Source: Palsa-147 sp036513895 (GTDB lineage Bacteria; Acidobacteriota; Terriglobia; Acidiferrales; UBA7541). Taken from it: a stretch of 64,000 nucleotides of DNA. This document shows, piece after piece, positions 24,243 through 34,300 of the stretch. The notes beneath the pieces are model-generated. The model searched no databases, was not told the DNA's origin, and saw only the letters and a program-made list of their open reading frames with translations. The stretch lies in NCBI GenBank assembly GCA_036513895.1, contig DATBYF010000137.1:52969-116968 (forward strand), in the 5' to 3' direction. The translations under genes were made by a program, and so were the position numbers. Numbering within the stretch: position 1 is the stretch's first letter; every line of letters starts with the position of its first letter.

Positions 24243-24758
24243 CGCTCCAGCCGCATCTCTAAACCCTCGGCAATCTTGCTGCTCTGGCACTTGTGCGGCC
24301 GGCTTCAGCCGGGCATCTTCGCGTTTCAAAATGCTCTAATCGTCCGAAAATATCTTCGTTAGCCCCCCTTAATTTGTCTCGATTAGAAGTGGGTCGCGGT
24401 GATTGTTTTGTTAGAGTTGCGAGCGTTTCTAATAATTTCCAGTCTCGATTAGAAATTGCTTCCAGGTTGAGCACTGGACTCCGCAAATTCGCGTAGCGTC
24501 TCGTGGCCCGGAGGCCAATTCGAGACCATCGAGGGTTACTCGAGCGCGCTTAGCGTGTTAACTATACAAGAATCATACTCTTAGATTATTAAAAAGTACC
24601 ATTATATCATGGATGCAATAGTAAAAGCAAATCCACAGCCTGTAAGGGTCGACGGAAGTCTCGGAAATTCAGCGAGATTCGGGCGCGAAAACCTTACGAA
24701 ATTGTGCTTTTGATTTTGGCGACAAACGCTAACTTGGACGGGCGGGTATACTATCGGC
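24243..24758. other. Intergenic region with repeats, no gene
   Basis: This gap holds a copy of the GCGCCGGGC-type palindrome (24287-24320). It also has a 12-bp direct repeat TCTCGATTAGAA at 24377-24388 and 24443-24454, with the inverted half TTCTAAT at 24427-24433 between them. The 24555-24610 stretch is AT-rich. No open frame here looks coding. Confidence 0.55.
24287..24320 (+). repeat. Dispersed palindromic repeat (GCGCCGGGC family)
   Basis: GCACTTGTGCGGCCGGCTTC followed by AGCCGGGCATCTTC. The hairpin is CCGGC-TTCA-GCCGG with the family's conserved flanks (CACTTG before, ATCTTCG after). It is located just after the second permease gene. Confidence 0.6.
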
Positions 24759-25184
24759 GTGAGACGGATGATGCCTGGGCTTAACGGCCGACGACGCGCG
24801 TTGAATCCACAAATGCTATTGGCGATGCTTCTATGCGCGGGAATCGCGCTCACCCTTCCGTTTGCAACCTCGGTCACTGCCAACGAACCAGCGCCCAGCG
24901 GCATACATGGTCACGTCCGGGACATCAACAAAACGGCGATAGCAGGGGTGCACGTAAAAGCGATGCGAGCCAAATCAAACGTAGTGATTACCACCGACAC
25001 GAACGCAGACGGCGAGTTTGCACTGCCCCATCTTTCATCGGGAATATACGATGTGACGTTTTTCAAGGACGGATTCGAATACATGCTTTATCCGCATGTT
25101 CGAGTCACCAAGAACCAGCCCGTTACGCTCGATATTACCCTCAATCGAACCAACGGCACGCCACCCCTGAAACCGTCGAACTAA
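24759..25184 (+). CDS. Exported carboxypeptidase-regulatory-like domain protein
   Basis: A 141-residue protein with a signal segment (MLLAMLLCAGIALTLPFATS) and one carboxypeptidase-regulatory-like beta-sandwich (GIHGHVRDINKTAIAGVHVK, TNADGEFALPHLSSGIYDVT, VTLDITLNR). Such domains act as binding or structural modules, often at the N-terminus of TonB-dependent receptors; here it stands alone. The start is uncertain: GTG 24759 or ATG 24768/24771, none with a clear ribosome binding site. The stop overlaps the convergent oxidase gene by four bases. Confidence 0.75.
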   Translation: MRRMMPGLNGRRRALNPQMLLAMLLCAGIALTLPFATSVTANEPAPSGIHGHVRDINKTAIAGVHVKAMRAKSNVVITTDTNADGEFALPHLSSGIYDVTFFKDGFEYMLYPHVRVTKNQPVTLDITLNRTNGTPPLKPSN

Positions 25185-27148
25185 GCAAACTTAAGGATTT
25201 CCTGCACCGCGCGATGCGCCTGGTCAATCGCGGCGTCGGTGTAAGCGTGGCCCGCCGCATCGGAATTGGCGATGGAAATTCTGCCGAACGGCTGCCGGCC
25301 GATTACGCACGGACGCTCCTTCCCGGGGACGCGCGGGTCGGAAAGCGATTCGTATTCGTAGGCATAACCGTGGGCCCAGCGATTCACGGTGATCGCGGCA
25401 ATGTCGCGCGCGGGATCGAAGCCCGCCGATCCAAGCATGCGCTGCAATTGATCCCGAATTTTGCGCTCGATCACCGAGAAGTGCGTCGAGTAAAGCTCGG
25501 CGCGGCCGTAGCGATACTGATCACGCCGCGGCTGGCCCGGCGCGCACGGCGAGCGCAGCATGAAGAGCACCATCGGCTCGTCCGGATGGCTCGGAAATTT
25601 GTATTGGCCGATGCTGACGGGGAAATCGAGCGCGACGTAAGTGTGATAGCTGGCTGGCGCAACGATGTGATGCACTGCGAGCTTCTCGAAGGCTTGCCAA
25701 TTCCGAATCGCAACATGCGTATAAAGGTATGGAACTTTGACGCCGAGATGCAGCGCTTCCTTCTGCGGCCCGGGAAGTTCGGGACACAAATACGGAATCA
25801 TCATGTTGTAGCAGGCGAGGACGCAGGATCTCGCACGGACCGTGTGGAGTTTTCCGGCGCGAGCGTACGCCATCTCGACTTCCTTCGCGGAATCGGGCGC
25901 GCCAACGTGATTCGCGCGAACGGCAGTGCTGTTTAATCGAAGCCGAATATTGGAACCCGGCACGTCCAGGCGCGAGTAATCGGCGCGCGCCGTGACCACG
26001 TCTTCCATCGTGTGACCGGGAACGGAGCCAGGAACGAGCGATCGCACGAGAAGGCGGGAGATCGAAGCATTGCCGTCGGGAAAATGAAAAATATACGGCT
26101 CTGATTCGGGCATCTCGCCCAAATCCATTCCGTCAAAGCCGGGATAGGTGAACGAGAAATAGTCATCCCAGGAATTGAAACACGTGAGTGCGGAGACAGC
26201 GTCAATTCCTACGCCGAAAAGATCGGCCGGGTAAGTTTGGAAGAAAGGCAGCGCATCCGGATGAAGTTTGCAGAGCTTGGTGAGAAAGTTCGCGTAGCTG
26301 ATTTTGGAGAGACGCTGGCGCTTTTGTTCGCGAGACAATCCAGGCAGATAGTCCACTTTCTCTGTGTAGACACGGGCGATGTCGCGCTGGGCTTGCTCCG
26401 ATAGTGGCGATTTGGCCAGGAATTCCGGCCAGGGCGTCTTTCCCATGCCGGTGACAAGCCGATCGTCGCCGAAAGTCTCGCGATCAAAGAAGCAGGCCGT
26501 GTCGAGATGCGAGTAGAGTTCGCGGTCGTAATCTTTGTAGAAGCGCTGCGTGTCAATTCCCAACTCGCGCAGCAACTGCTTGGCGACCGCGCTGTATTCG
26601 CCGGGACTCTCGATGGATTGAGTTCCGCCGTTGCTGATGAGTAGCCGACCGCCGACTTGAAATTCATTGCGACGAGCGTGGCCGCCGAAGTCGTCGTGGT
26701 TCTCGAGGATCAGAATCCGCGCGTGCGGACCGGCATGGCGGCGGTAGAAGTAAGCTGCGGCGAGGCCGCTGATCCCGCCACCGACGATTACTAGATCGTA
26801 GGACTCGCCCGTGCTCTCCGGCTTGGCGGACGCATCCCAAAACGCGCCGTCGCGGAGTTGGTGCGCAACTTCAAATGAGCCGGGATGACTCCCGCGAAGT
26901 CCGGTGAGAGCGGGCGGCTCGTAGCGCGGGTCGCTAGGAGTAATTCCCTGCTCGAGAAGTGGATCCTGCGCCGAGCGATCGGGACCCTTATTTTGAGCGA
27001 GCAAACCCGCGCCCGGGACAAGCGATGAGCCGACGGTGACCGCAACACCGTTCAGAAAATCCCGGCGTGTGATCTTGCGGAACATTCCTAATTCACGATC
27101 GTCCAATTCGCCATCGCCCAATTCGCGTTCGCGCGAATCGTCACTCAT
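25181..27148 (-). CDS. Tat-exported FAD-dependent amine oxidase-like protein (spermidine dehydrogenase-like)
   Basis: A 655-residue flavoprotein. The N-terminal tail is followed by a twin-arginine signal (ITRRDFLNGVAVTVG, about 26-40). The FAD-binding Rossmann motif is at about 121-140 (YDLVIVGGGISGLAAAYFY), with the second-strand ENHDDFGGHARRNEF. The overall plan (Tat signal, NAD-binding_8 domain, long C-terminal region) resembles the periplasmic spermidine dehydrogenase SpdH of Pseudomonas, so polyamines are a plausible substrate, though not proven. ATG at 27148 has GGAG upstream. The 21 residues before the Tat motif contain a small repeat (RELG-DGELDD-RELG). It is convergent with the preceding gene. 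Confidence 0.78.
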   Translation of the reverse strand: MSDDSRERELGDGELDDRELGMFRKITRRDFLNGVAVTVGSSLVPGAGLLAQNKGPDRSAQDPLLEQGITPSDPRYEPPALTGLRGSHPGSFEVAHQLRDGAFWDASAKPESTGESYDLVIVGGGISGLAAAYFYRRHAGPHARILILENHDDFGGHARRNEFQVGGRLLISNGGTQSIESPGEYSAVAKQLLRELGIDTQRFYKDYDRELYSHLDTACFFDRETFGDDRLVTGMGKTPWPEFLAKSPLSEQAQRDIARVYTEKVDYLPGLSREQKRQRLSKISYANFLTKLCKLHPDALPFFQTYPADLFGVGIDAVSALTCFNSWDDYFSFTYPGFDGMDLGEMPESEPYIFHFPDGNASISRLLVRSLVPGSVPGHTMEDVVTARADYSRLDVPGSNIRLRLNSTAVRANHVGAPDSAKEVEMAYARAGKLHTVRARSCVLACYNMMIPYLCPELPGPQKEALHLGVKVPYLYTHVAIRNWQAFEKLAVHHIVAPASYHTYVALDFPVSIGQYKFPSHPDEPMVLFMLRSPCAPGQPRRDQYRYGRAELYSTHFSVIERKIRDQLQRMLGSAGFDPARDIAAITVNRWAHGYAYEYESLSDPRVPGKERPCVIGRQPFGRISIANSDAAGHAYTDAAIDQAHRAVQEILKFA

Positions 27149-27579
27149 TCATTTCTCCGGTCATCGGCGCGGCATTCGAGTTCTCCTGGCGGCCCGATAG
27201 AGGCACGAGAAGAACGCAGTCTAGATGCCCGCACCACGATCAAAGGCTGCCGGGCCGAAGCCCGGCGCTGCAAGTGCCAATTGCGGTACAGAAGTGGCAG
27301 TAATTTCGCTAATTTGAGCCGAGATTTGTTCAATAGAGCCTTTTTCATACGAACCGCAGATCCCTAACTTCGTTGCGGATGACAATGTTTTCTGGAATCG
27401 AAACTGTGGGCGAGATCGTCAGTATTCTCAAGCAAAAAAACTCGCATCGGCCGAATTTGAGCTTTAATCTTGGCAAAAATAGCCGCTGAGCGTACACTGG
27501 TTTTACCCCGCTGAGCAGCAAAAATCCAGGCAACGATTCTCCAGGCGAATCGCTCAAACATTCATAGGAGCTTAAACGC
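27149..27579. other. Intergenic region with composite repeat
   Basis: This 430-bp gap contains the composite element described at 27242-27390. The remaining 27391-27579 should carry the promoter of the DUF4136 gene. No coding frame is supported. Confidence 0.55.
27242..27390 (-). repeat. Composite dispersed repeat (copy A)
   Basis: On the minus strand it begins GTCATCCGCAACGAAGTTAG, continues GGATCTGCGGTTCGTATGAA, and after about 70 bp ends with GCACTTGCAGCGCCGGGC-TTCG-GCCCGGCAGCC. The same two blocks occur in the same order and orientation at 55663-55784. Confidence 0.6.
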
Positions 27580-28128
27580 ATGCATATGGTGAAGTTGGGG
27601 ATAGGCTTCATTCTTATTGTACTTACAGCTGGCGTGGCGCAGGCGCAAAAGATTACGTCAGATTACGATCCTACGGGCGATTTCGATTCATACAAAACTT
27701 TTATGTGGATTCAGCGGCCACAGGACGAGAGCCGCGCCGAAATTATGCGCGCAGTATCTTCAGAACTGACGGCGAAGGGATGGAAGCAAGTCTCCGACGG
27801 CGCAGATATCGGCGTTGCCGCCAACGTCGCAAACCAGAAAGAGCGCTCGCTCGAGGCATTCTATAGCACACTGCAAGGATGGAACTGGCGCCGATGGGAT
27901 CAATCCGACACGAGTTCGAGTGACATCCAGCGTTATTCACCCGGCACCGTGATTGTGGATCTATTCGACGCCAAAAGACATCGAGTCGTCTGGCGCGGCA
28001 TCGCCGTTGGAGTTTACTCTGCGAAAGGTGGCGGAGGCGATCATGCCGATAAAGATCTGCACAAAATGTTCAAGTCGTTCCCGCCCAAATGGAATCCGAG
28101 CCACCAGTCGAGCTACGGCGGAAGTTGA
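27580..28128 (+). CDS. DUF4136-type exported protein
   Basis: A 182-residue protein with a signal peptide (to about residue 22, GVAQAQ) and the DUF4136 pattern: ITSDYDPTGDFDSYKTFMWI, then ELTAKGWKQVSDGADIGVAA and GTVIVDLFDAKRHRVVWRGI, ending with KMFKSFPP. Members are small periplasmic proteins or lipoproteins of unknown function. No lipobox Cys is seen here. ATG at 27580 is preceded by AGGAG. Confidence 0.8.
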   Translation: MHMVKLGIGFILIVLTAGVAQAQKITSDYDPTGDFDSYKTFMWIQRPQDESRAEIMRAVSSELTAKGWKQVSDGADIGVAANVANQKERSLEAFYSTLQGWNWRRWDQSDTSSSDIQRYSPGTVIVDLFDAKRHRVVWRGIAVGVYSAKGGGGDHADKDLHKMFKSFPPKWNPSHQSSYGGS

Positions 28129-28353
28129 TCGAGGGTTTCCGTCATCTCGATTGCGGACGGAGAATTTATGATTCTCGGGTAAATTCGCGGCCCCGGAATT
28201 GTCCCGATCATCGACCGCTGAATCATCGAAATGCACATGGTTACAGCGTGTCGCAGCCACCTGGGACCAGTACCCACCTGTTTACCTATTACTCTCCGCC
28301 GCATCTAATAAGGTGGAGGCTGGACTACACTGGAGTCGTGGGAATAGGGACCT

Positions 28354-29763
28354 ATGAACCGTAGCCGGTTCTCGCGCCGCCGTCTGCTTCAAGACATGGC
28401 TCGCGTGGGAGTGTGCCTGCCATTCGCGGCCGGCGGGGCATTTTCGCTCGTCCAGGGCTTGACAACTTCAGCGGACAGCCCAGCAGCGCCACGGGCTCGC
28501 ACCGATCTGAGCGTTGGTGAAGAAGCATTCCTCGAAGATTTGGAACGGGCGAATTTCTTATATTTCTGGGAACAAACAAATCCGCTGACCGGCATCGTGA
28601 AGGACCGCTGCAACGTGCGTGCGCCAGACGCGCGCATATTGGGAAGCATCGCGGCGACGGGATTCGGCCTCACGGCACTTTGTATCGGCGACAAGCGAGG
28701 CTACGTGTCAACGCGCGAAGCTCGCGAACGAGTGCTTACGACGCTCAACTTCCTCTACAAGAAAATGCCGCAAGAGCGAGGATTCTTCTACCACTGGGCG
28801 AACGTGAATACCGGCGAGCGATTGCTGCAATCAGAAGTGTCGTCGGTTGACACGGCGATCCTGCTTTGCGGCGTTCTCACGTGCAGCGGACACTTTCAGA
28901 ATCCGGAAATCAAAGAGCTGGCACACGAAATCTTCGCGCGCGTGGATTGGAACTGGCTTTCGGAAGATACTCGCGTTCTGCCGCACGGCTGGACGCCGGA
29001 AACTGGTTTTCTTCAATATCGCTGGGATAGCTACAGCGAGATGATGATGATTTATTTGCTGGGGCTCGGCTCGCCAACGCACGCGCTTCCAACGGAGACT
29101 TGGGACGCGTGGAAGCGAACGATGTTCGAATACGACGGCATCCGCTTTATCGGTTCGTTTGCGCCAATTTTTGTGCATCAGTATTCGCAAGCGTGGTTCG
29201 ATTTCCGAGGCAAGCGCGACCGCTATGGCGACTACTTTCAGAACTCCGTGATCGCAACGGACGCCCACAGAAGATTCTGCATCAGCCTCAACAAGCAATT
29301 TCCGGACTATAGCGACGATCTTTGGGGAATCACGGCGTCGGACTCAGAGCGCGGCTATGAAGTGTGGGGCGGCCCGCCGAAGACCGGCCCGATCGACGGC
29401 ACCATCGTGCCTTGCGCAACCGCCGGCTCGCTGCCGTTCCAGCCGAAGGCGGTTATGCGCGTTCTTCGGACCATAAATCGCCTCTACTCGGTGGGAACGC
29501 GGAGCCGCTACGGATTTGTGGATGCGTTCAATCCGCTGACGAATTGGTACGACAGCGACGTCATCGGGATTGATACGGGCATCACGATGGTGATGGCCGA
29601 AAATGCGCGCACGGGATTCGTGTGGGACACTTTCATGAAAAATACCGAGGCGCAACGCGGAATGGATCGAGCGGGATTCAAAACCTATCAAACGCCCGCC
29701 AATACCGAGGCAGATCAACTTCCGCTCGCTGGCGGACCCGCTTCAGCCGGAGTGCCTCACTGA
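28354..29763 (+). CDS. Tat-exported glucoamylase-like glycoside hydrolase (PF10091, GH144-like)
   Basis: A 469-residue protein with a Tat-type signal (SRRRLLQDMARVG, then CLPFAAGGAFSL). The catalytic (alpha/alpha)6 domain is of the glycoamylase type: ANFLYFWEQTNPLTGIVKDR, GSIAATGFGLTALCIGDKRG, FLQYRWDSYSEMMMIYLLGL and GFVDAFNPLTNWYDSDVIGI. Characterised relatives in GH144 are endo-beta-1,2-glucanases, so the product could trim beta-1,2-glucan in the periplasm or outside. This fits the synthase-like gene of the same fold 1.6 kb away. The stop overlaps the convergent GH39 gene by seven bases. The exact linkage specificity is inferred. Confidence 0.8.
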   Translation: MNRSRFSRRRLLQDMARVGVCLPFAAGGAFSLVQGLTTSADSPAAPRARTDLSVGEEAFLEDLERANFLYFWEQTNPLTGIVKDRCNVRAPDARILGSIAATGFGLTALCIGDKRGYVSTREARERVLTTLNFLYKKMPQERGFFYHWANVNTGERLLQSEVSSVDTAILLCGVLTCSGHFQNPEIKELAHEIFARVDWNWLSEDTRVLPHGWTPETGFLQYRWDSYSEMMMIYLLGLGSPTHALPTETWDAWKRTMFEYDGIRFIGSFAPIFVHQYSQAWFDFRGKRDRYGDYFQNSVIATDAHRRFCISLNKQFPDYSDDLWGITASDSERGYEVWGGPPKTGPIDGTIVPCATAGSLPFQPKAVMRVLRTINRLYSVGTRSRYGFVDAFNPLTNWYDSDVIGIDTGITMVMAENARTGFVWDTFMKNTEAQRGMDRAGFKTYQTPANTEADQLPLAGGPASAGVPH

Positions 29764-31298
29764 ATTTCGAGTACGGCGAGTCCTTGAGCGGGAAGTGCGA
29801 TGGTCACTTTGCCGCCAGTTATTGTGCCTTCTTCAGGAGCCGGCAATTCAGCCGCGCGACGCAGCTCTGCGGCTTGCTTTGGCGTGGGGCTGACGGGCCT
29901 GCCCACGGCGGCGTAAGCGCTCAAAAGTGAGCCGTGAGTTGCATCCACGCGAAATATGCGCACACGGCGGTTCGGGTTCGAATCCTTCAAATTGATGGTG
30001 ATGGTTTTCGGCTGTCCCGCTTCGCTTGGCGGGAAGAGATTCCACACGGCGATCACGAGTGAGCCGTCACTCCTCTTTGTTACAAGCGCCGACTTCGAAT
30101 CCAGCGGTATGCGCTGATCGCCAAGCTTGTGCAGCAGCTTGAATGCATTGAACGCGGGCTTCGGCAGATCATCTTCGGCGATGAGGCCGAAGCCGCCGTA
30201 AAACGGCTGCTTTACGACGCCCTGCTCTTCGAAGACATCCGAAAACGTCCAATAAGAAAACATGTCGGCAAGGCCGTCGCATTCCCGAATCATGTTCGCG
30301 AGCCACGGAGCCATGAAAACGGCATCGGTGACATCGGGTTCGTTCTTGTAGCTGGCGTTGTATTCGCTCCAGATGATCGGCATGGACGGACGCGGTGATG
30401 CCCTCACCTGGTCATGAACTTTTTGTGCCGCGCGGCAGACCATGTCGGCGCGCGGGATATCCTCACTTGTTCCGAAAATATCGGTGGATAAATCATTGGC
30501 GTAGACATGCGTCGAAACGAAATCCGCGGGAACGCCGCTATCAACCACGTGACGGATGAAGCGATCAGCCCAGGCGGCTTGTGCGGTTGCGGGACCGCCA
30601 ACGCGGATCGAAGGGTTGACGTTCTTTACTGCTTTCACGGCAGTGTCATATAGCTGGTAATAAGTTTGTTCTTTTGGCTGGCCGGCCCAAAAATCAAGGT
30701 TCGGTTCGTTCCACACTTCGAAGTACCAGTGAGAAACTTCGTCGATGCCATAGCGATCGACGAGATGCTGAGTGAAATGCGACACCAAATCTCCCCACTT
30801 CGCCCAGTCTTTCGGCGGCGAGACGATCGGGTGATACCAAAAAGATTGGAAAGTTTGTTGCGCCGCGAGCTTTTGCGGCATGAAGCTCATTTCCACGAAG
30901 GGGCGCACGCCATTCGCGAGCAGGCCATCGTAAATCTGATCCACGTAAGAAAAGTTGTAGACCGGGACGCCGCTTGCATCCTCGTCGTAGACGCCGACCT
31001 CGTCATTGAAAATGGCGTGGAAGCGAACGTACCCGAAGTCTGTGGCTTGCTTCACTTCGCGGAGATCGCGGCGATAGCTATCGCGGAGTGAAAGGATGGC
31101 GCGGCCCGAGCCGAACATCTGCTCCCAAAAATGTGGAAGTGGATGGGAGGGCGCGTTGGGATCCACATCAATGGTTTCCGGCTGGCCGCTACCTACGCTT
31201 GTGTTTTCCTGGGCGCGTGATGCGGGGAAATACAGCGACAGAACGAGAATCGCGACCGCCGCGGTAAGCACGACTCGTCTCAATGTTTTGCGCCTCAA
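29757..31298 (-). CDS. Exported GH39-family glycosidase (beta-xylosidase-like)
   Basis: A 513-residue protein with a signal peptide (about 1-29). The TIM-barrel GH39 motifs are WYFEVWNEPNLDFWAG (acid/base Glu in the NEP motif, about residue 195) and PIIWSEYNASYKNEP (nucleophile Glu in SEYN, about residue 300). GRAILSLRDSYRRDL at the start is also typical. Known GH39 enzymes cleave beta-xylosides or uronic-acid glycans. The last 110 residues form a beta-sandwich accessory domain. It follows the glucan-synthase-like gene by 52 bp on the same strand, so it probably belongs to that operon. Confidence 0.88.
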   Translation of the reverse strand: MRRKTLRRVVLTAAVAILVLSLYFPASRAQENTSVGSGQPETIDVDPNAPSHPLPHFWEQMFGSGRAILSLRDSYRRDLREVKQATDFGYVRFHAIFNDEVGVYDEDASGVPVYNFSYVDQIYDGLLANGVRPFVEMSFMPQKLAAQQTFQSFWYHPIVSPPKDWAKWGDLVSHFTQHLVDRYGIDEVSHWYFEVWNEPNLDFWAGQPKEQTYYQLYDTAVKAVKNVNPSIRVGGPATAQAAWADRFIRHVVDSGVPADFVSTHVYANDLSTDIFGTSEDIPRADMVCRAAQKVHDQVRASPRPSMPIIWSEYNASYKNEPDVTDAVFMAPWLANMIRECDGLADMFSYWTFSDVFEEQGVVKQPFYGGFGLIAEDDLPKPAFNAFKLLHKLGDQRIPLDSKSALVTKRSDGSLVIAVWNLFPPSEAGQPKTITINLKDSNPNRRVRIFRVDATHGSLLSAYAAVGRPVSPTPKQAAELRRAAELPAPEEGTITGGKVTIALPAQGLAVLEIQ

Positions 31299-31350
31299 AC
31301 GCGCGGACAGTGTCGCACAAATTTATTTGAGGTGGTGAACTTTGGAGTCG

Positions 31351-34300
31351 TCAGTTCGCCGGCTGCACGGGCACACTTAAATCCGCGGATGGAGAACCCC
31401 ACGACTGCGCTCGTTGCAATGCCAAACGGCCGTGCCCAAGCAGTGTAGAGGCAACTGCGCCGGCGATTTCCGACGGGCGCACTTTGAGAAGACGCGGCGT
31501 CCGTTCGTGGAGGATTCGCTCTGTCGCGCCCACCATAGGCTCGGCGTGAAATCGCCGTTGCATCGACGACTGGCAGAGAACACTCGCAGCCGTGGTGAGG
31601 CTCATGCCCTGGTGATGCGCCATCCAGCAGCGCACAACTTCGAAGTGCTTCGGAGCGCCTGGCCGGCCCGCCATTAACTGGCCGGACTCGAAAAAGCCGT
31701 ACGCGCCGAGCCAGCCCATCTTCTTGAGCTTGCGCAAATTTTTCAATGAACTCGCGGCATCAGCCAAGAGGCCCAGGAAGCTCGAATACGGGGAAACAAC
31801 GAGATCGCCGGAATCGTCGTGACTCAATGCCAAGCCCGGCACGCCGTACGCCTGGTAATGATAAAACCCGTCAGGATTTTTCGCGATCGAAGACGATTCC
31901 GAAATTCCCCACGGGATAGATTTCGAGGCCGCATATTTTTGTTGCGATCGCAGCGCAGCCCGCTGGTTCGTGTCGAGAAGCGTGTTGGGATAGGCCTTCA
32001 TCCATAGGCCGGGCAGGAGGTATTCGAACATCGTTCCGGTCCAGGAAAGCATCACGGGCGTATTCTTGAAAATCGTGTGCGAGCGGCTCAGCCGGAACCA
32101 GCTCTCCTGAGGAATTTCATTTTTCGCAATCGCTATGAACGACGCAGCTCGCGCTTCCGATGCCAGCAAGTCGTAATGCGCCTCGTTCAAGCGATTGGCA
32201 TCGGCGTCAAATCCGATCGAAAGCAGCTTGCGCCACGGGTTATAGAGAAATTTGAAATCCATCGCGGCCACAAATTCGTCCACATCCTCTGCGATGTAAT
32301 CGAGGTTCATGCTCGTCGTCGCGCACAAATTGGCCGAGCGGGCGAGCGCAGAGCGGAGAAGCGTGATGGCGGCCTGCGAATCGGTGTGCACATCGTTGCC
32401 TGAAGCGAACCAGCGAAGTTTCTGGTCGAGCCCGCGGATGACGTTGCGGGCCGATTCGAGAGTCATCGCGCCGGGATCGATGCCATCCTGGATGGGAAAA
32501 TCGCTGCGGAGTTTTGCATACACGGGCGAAAACCACGGCGCAAAATCGTAAGCCAGCTCCACCAGCTTGCGCGCGCGCATGTGCAATTCCTGCGCCCACC
32601 ATTTGATTTCAGCCGAACAATTTGCGCTCAACGCAGCTTCATCGAACGAAGCTGCCTGGACTTCGATTTCCGGCAACGCCTCCAGCCATTTCGCAGCGGA
32701 AGCTTCGAGCGGCATCATGCGATTCTTGAGCGTTTCGAGCTTGTCGATGAGCTCTTGCTCTTTCGCGCGGACCAGAATGTCGCTTATCAGATCAACGTGA
32801 TCGAGTATGCCTCGCCACAACGACGGATCGAACACTTTGCGCGTCTTTGCGTCCAGGCATCCGTGCTTCAGCGTCCAGAACGAGCAAACCAGGTTGCCGC
32901 TATCCACCGTGGAGATGAAGTGCGGTGGGACGGCCTCGAGCGTTAGCGTATCGTACCAATTGTAAAGATGGCCGTTTTGCTTCGGCATCTCACGGTAGGT
33001 ATCGAAGGTTCGCCCGATGGCGGCAATAAATTCCGGCAACGTGGTGAAGCCCAGATCGTTGGCGGCCAGCCGCGACGTCAGCAGAAATCCAAAATTTGTC
33101 GGCGAAATGCGATGCGCGATTCCCGGAGCATCCTCTTGGATGATATCGGGAATCAGCCAATTCTCTTCGGAAGTGCTGAACTCGCGAAAAAAGCGCCAGG
33201 TTCGCAGCCCCGTCTGGCGCAGCATCACTTCGTCCCCGGCAACGATGCCACTCCCGCGCTTCGAGCGCCGCGGCTTATCGAACCAACGCGCAATTGCCCG
33301 TGAGGAAGCCCAGAGCAGCAGAAACGGAGCGGCCAGCAGCAGGTTGTACGGCCTGGTTGCGGCGATGAGTGCCGCGATCGCGAGCGAAATCAGAGGCGTC
33401 CAATCCAAATAAATTTCGACAGGAGATGTTTTCGTTGCCGCAACTTCGGCTTCCGCCGCCGTCTCCCAATTCAACATTCGCTGATGTGTGAACTTCATGC
33501 GCACAATCGTGCGAATCACGGCATCAACAGTCACGAGGCTCTGATGGCACAGGAATGTCAGGCGGAAAAATAGCCGCAGGTTCGCACTGACGAGATCTGA
33601 AATTGTGTTCCACCAAAATTCGGGCGAAAAGAGCGCGCGGCGCGCCTGTACAATTGAGATTGCCGTTTGCAAGAACGTAGGAAGCGCGACAATCGCGAGC
33701 GTGGCCAGCGTCCAATAGAGCGCTTTGCCCGGCAGAACCAGCCAGCCGCACAAGAGCAGCACGAAAGTCGCAAACTCCGTTACGCTGCGGCGCAAATTAT
33801 CCAGAATCTTCCAGCGCGACACCACATTGAGAGGATTCCGGACAATGTGGCCATCGGCATCGGGTACGCGAGGAAACATCCACAAAAGAATCTGCCAGTC
33901 GCCGCGCACCCAACGGTGCTTGCGTTTGCTGAACGCGCTGAACCGGGAAGGATAATCATCCACTACTTCGACGTCGGAGATCAGGCCCGCGCGCGTGTAG
34001 GCGCCCTCGATAAGGTCATGGCTCAAGATCGCGTTGCTCGGGAAGCGATTCTCCAGAACTCGCTGGAACGTCGCAACCTCGTAAATTCCCTTGCCGGTGA
34101 ACGAGCCTTCCCCAAACAAATCCTGATACACGTCGGAAACCGCGCGGGTGTAAACATCGAAGCCGGTTTCGCCGGAGAGGATGGCAGACATTCGCGACTT
34201 CTCGGCTGACTTCGTGCAAATATCAACGCGCGGCTGAAGAATGCCGTAACCTTCAGCGACCAAATTTGTGGAAGTATTGAGGACGGCGCGATTGAGCGGG

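Noticed and set aside
24833..25936. Long plus-strand frame over the FAD oxidase gene
   Set aside because: It is antisense to a Tat-FAD enzyme with clear motifs and its composition is not protein-like.
29965..29995. GGTTCGGGTTCGAATCC, resembling a tRNA T-arm
   Set aside because: It lies inside the GH39 gene and no acceptor, D or anticodon arm can be built around it.
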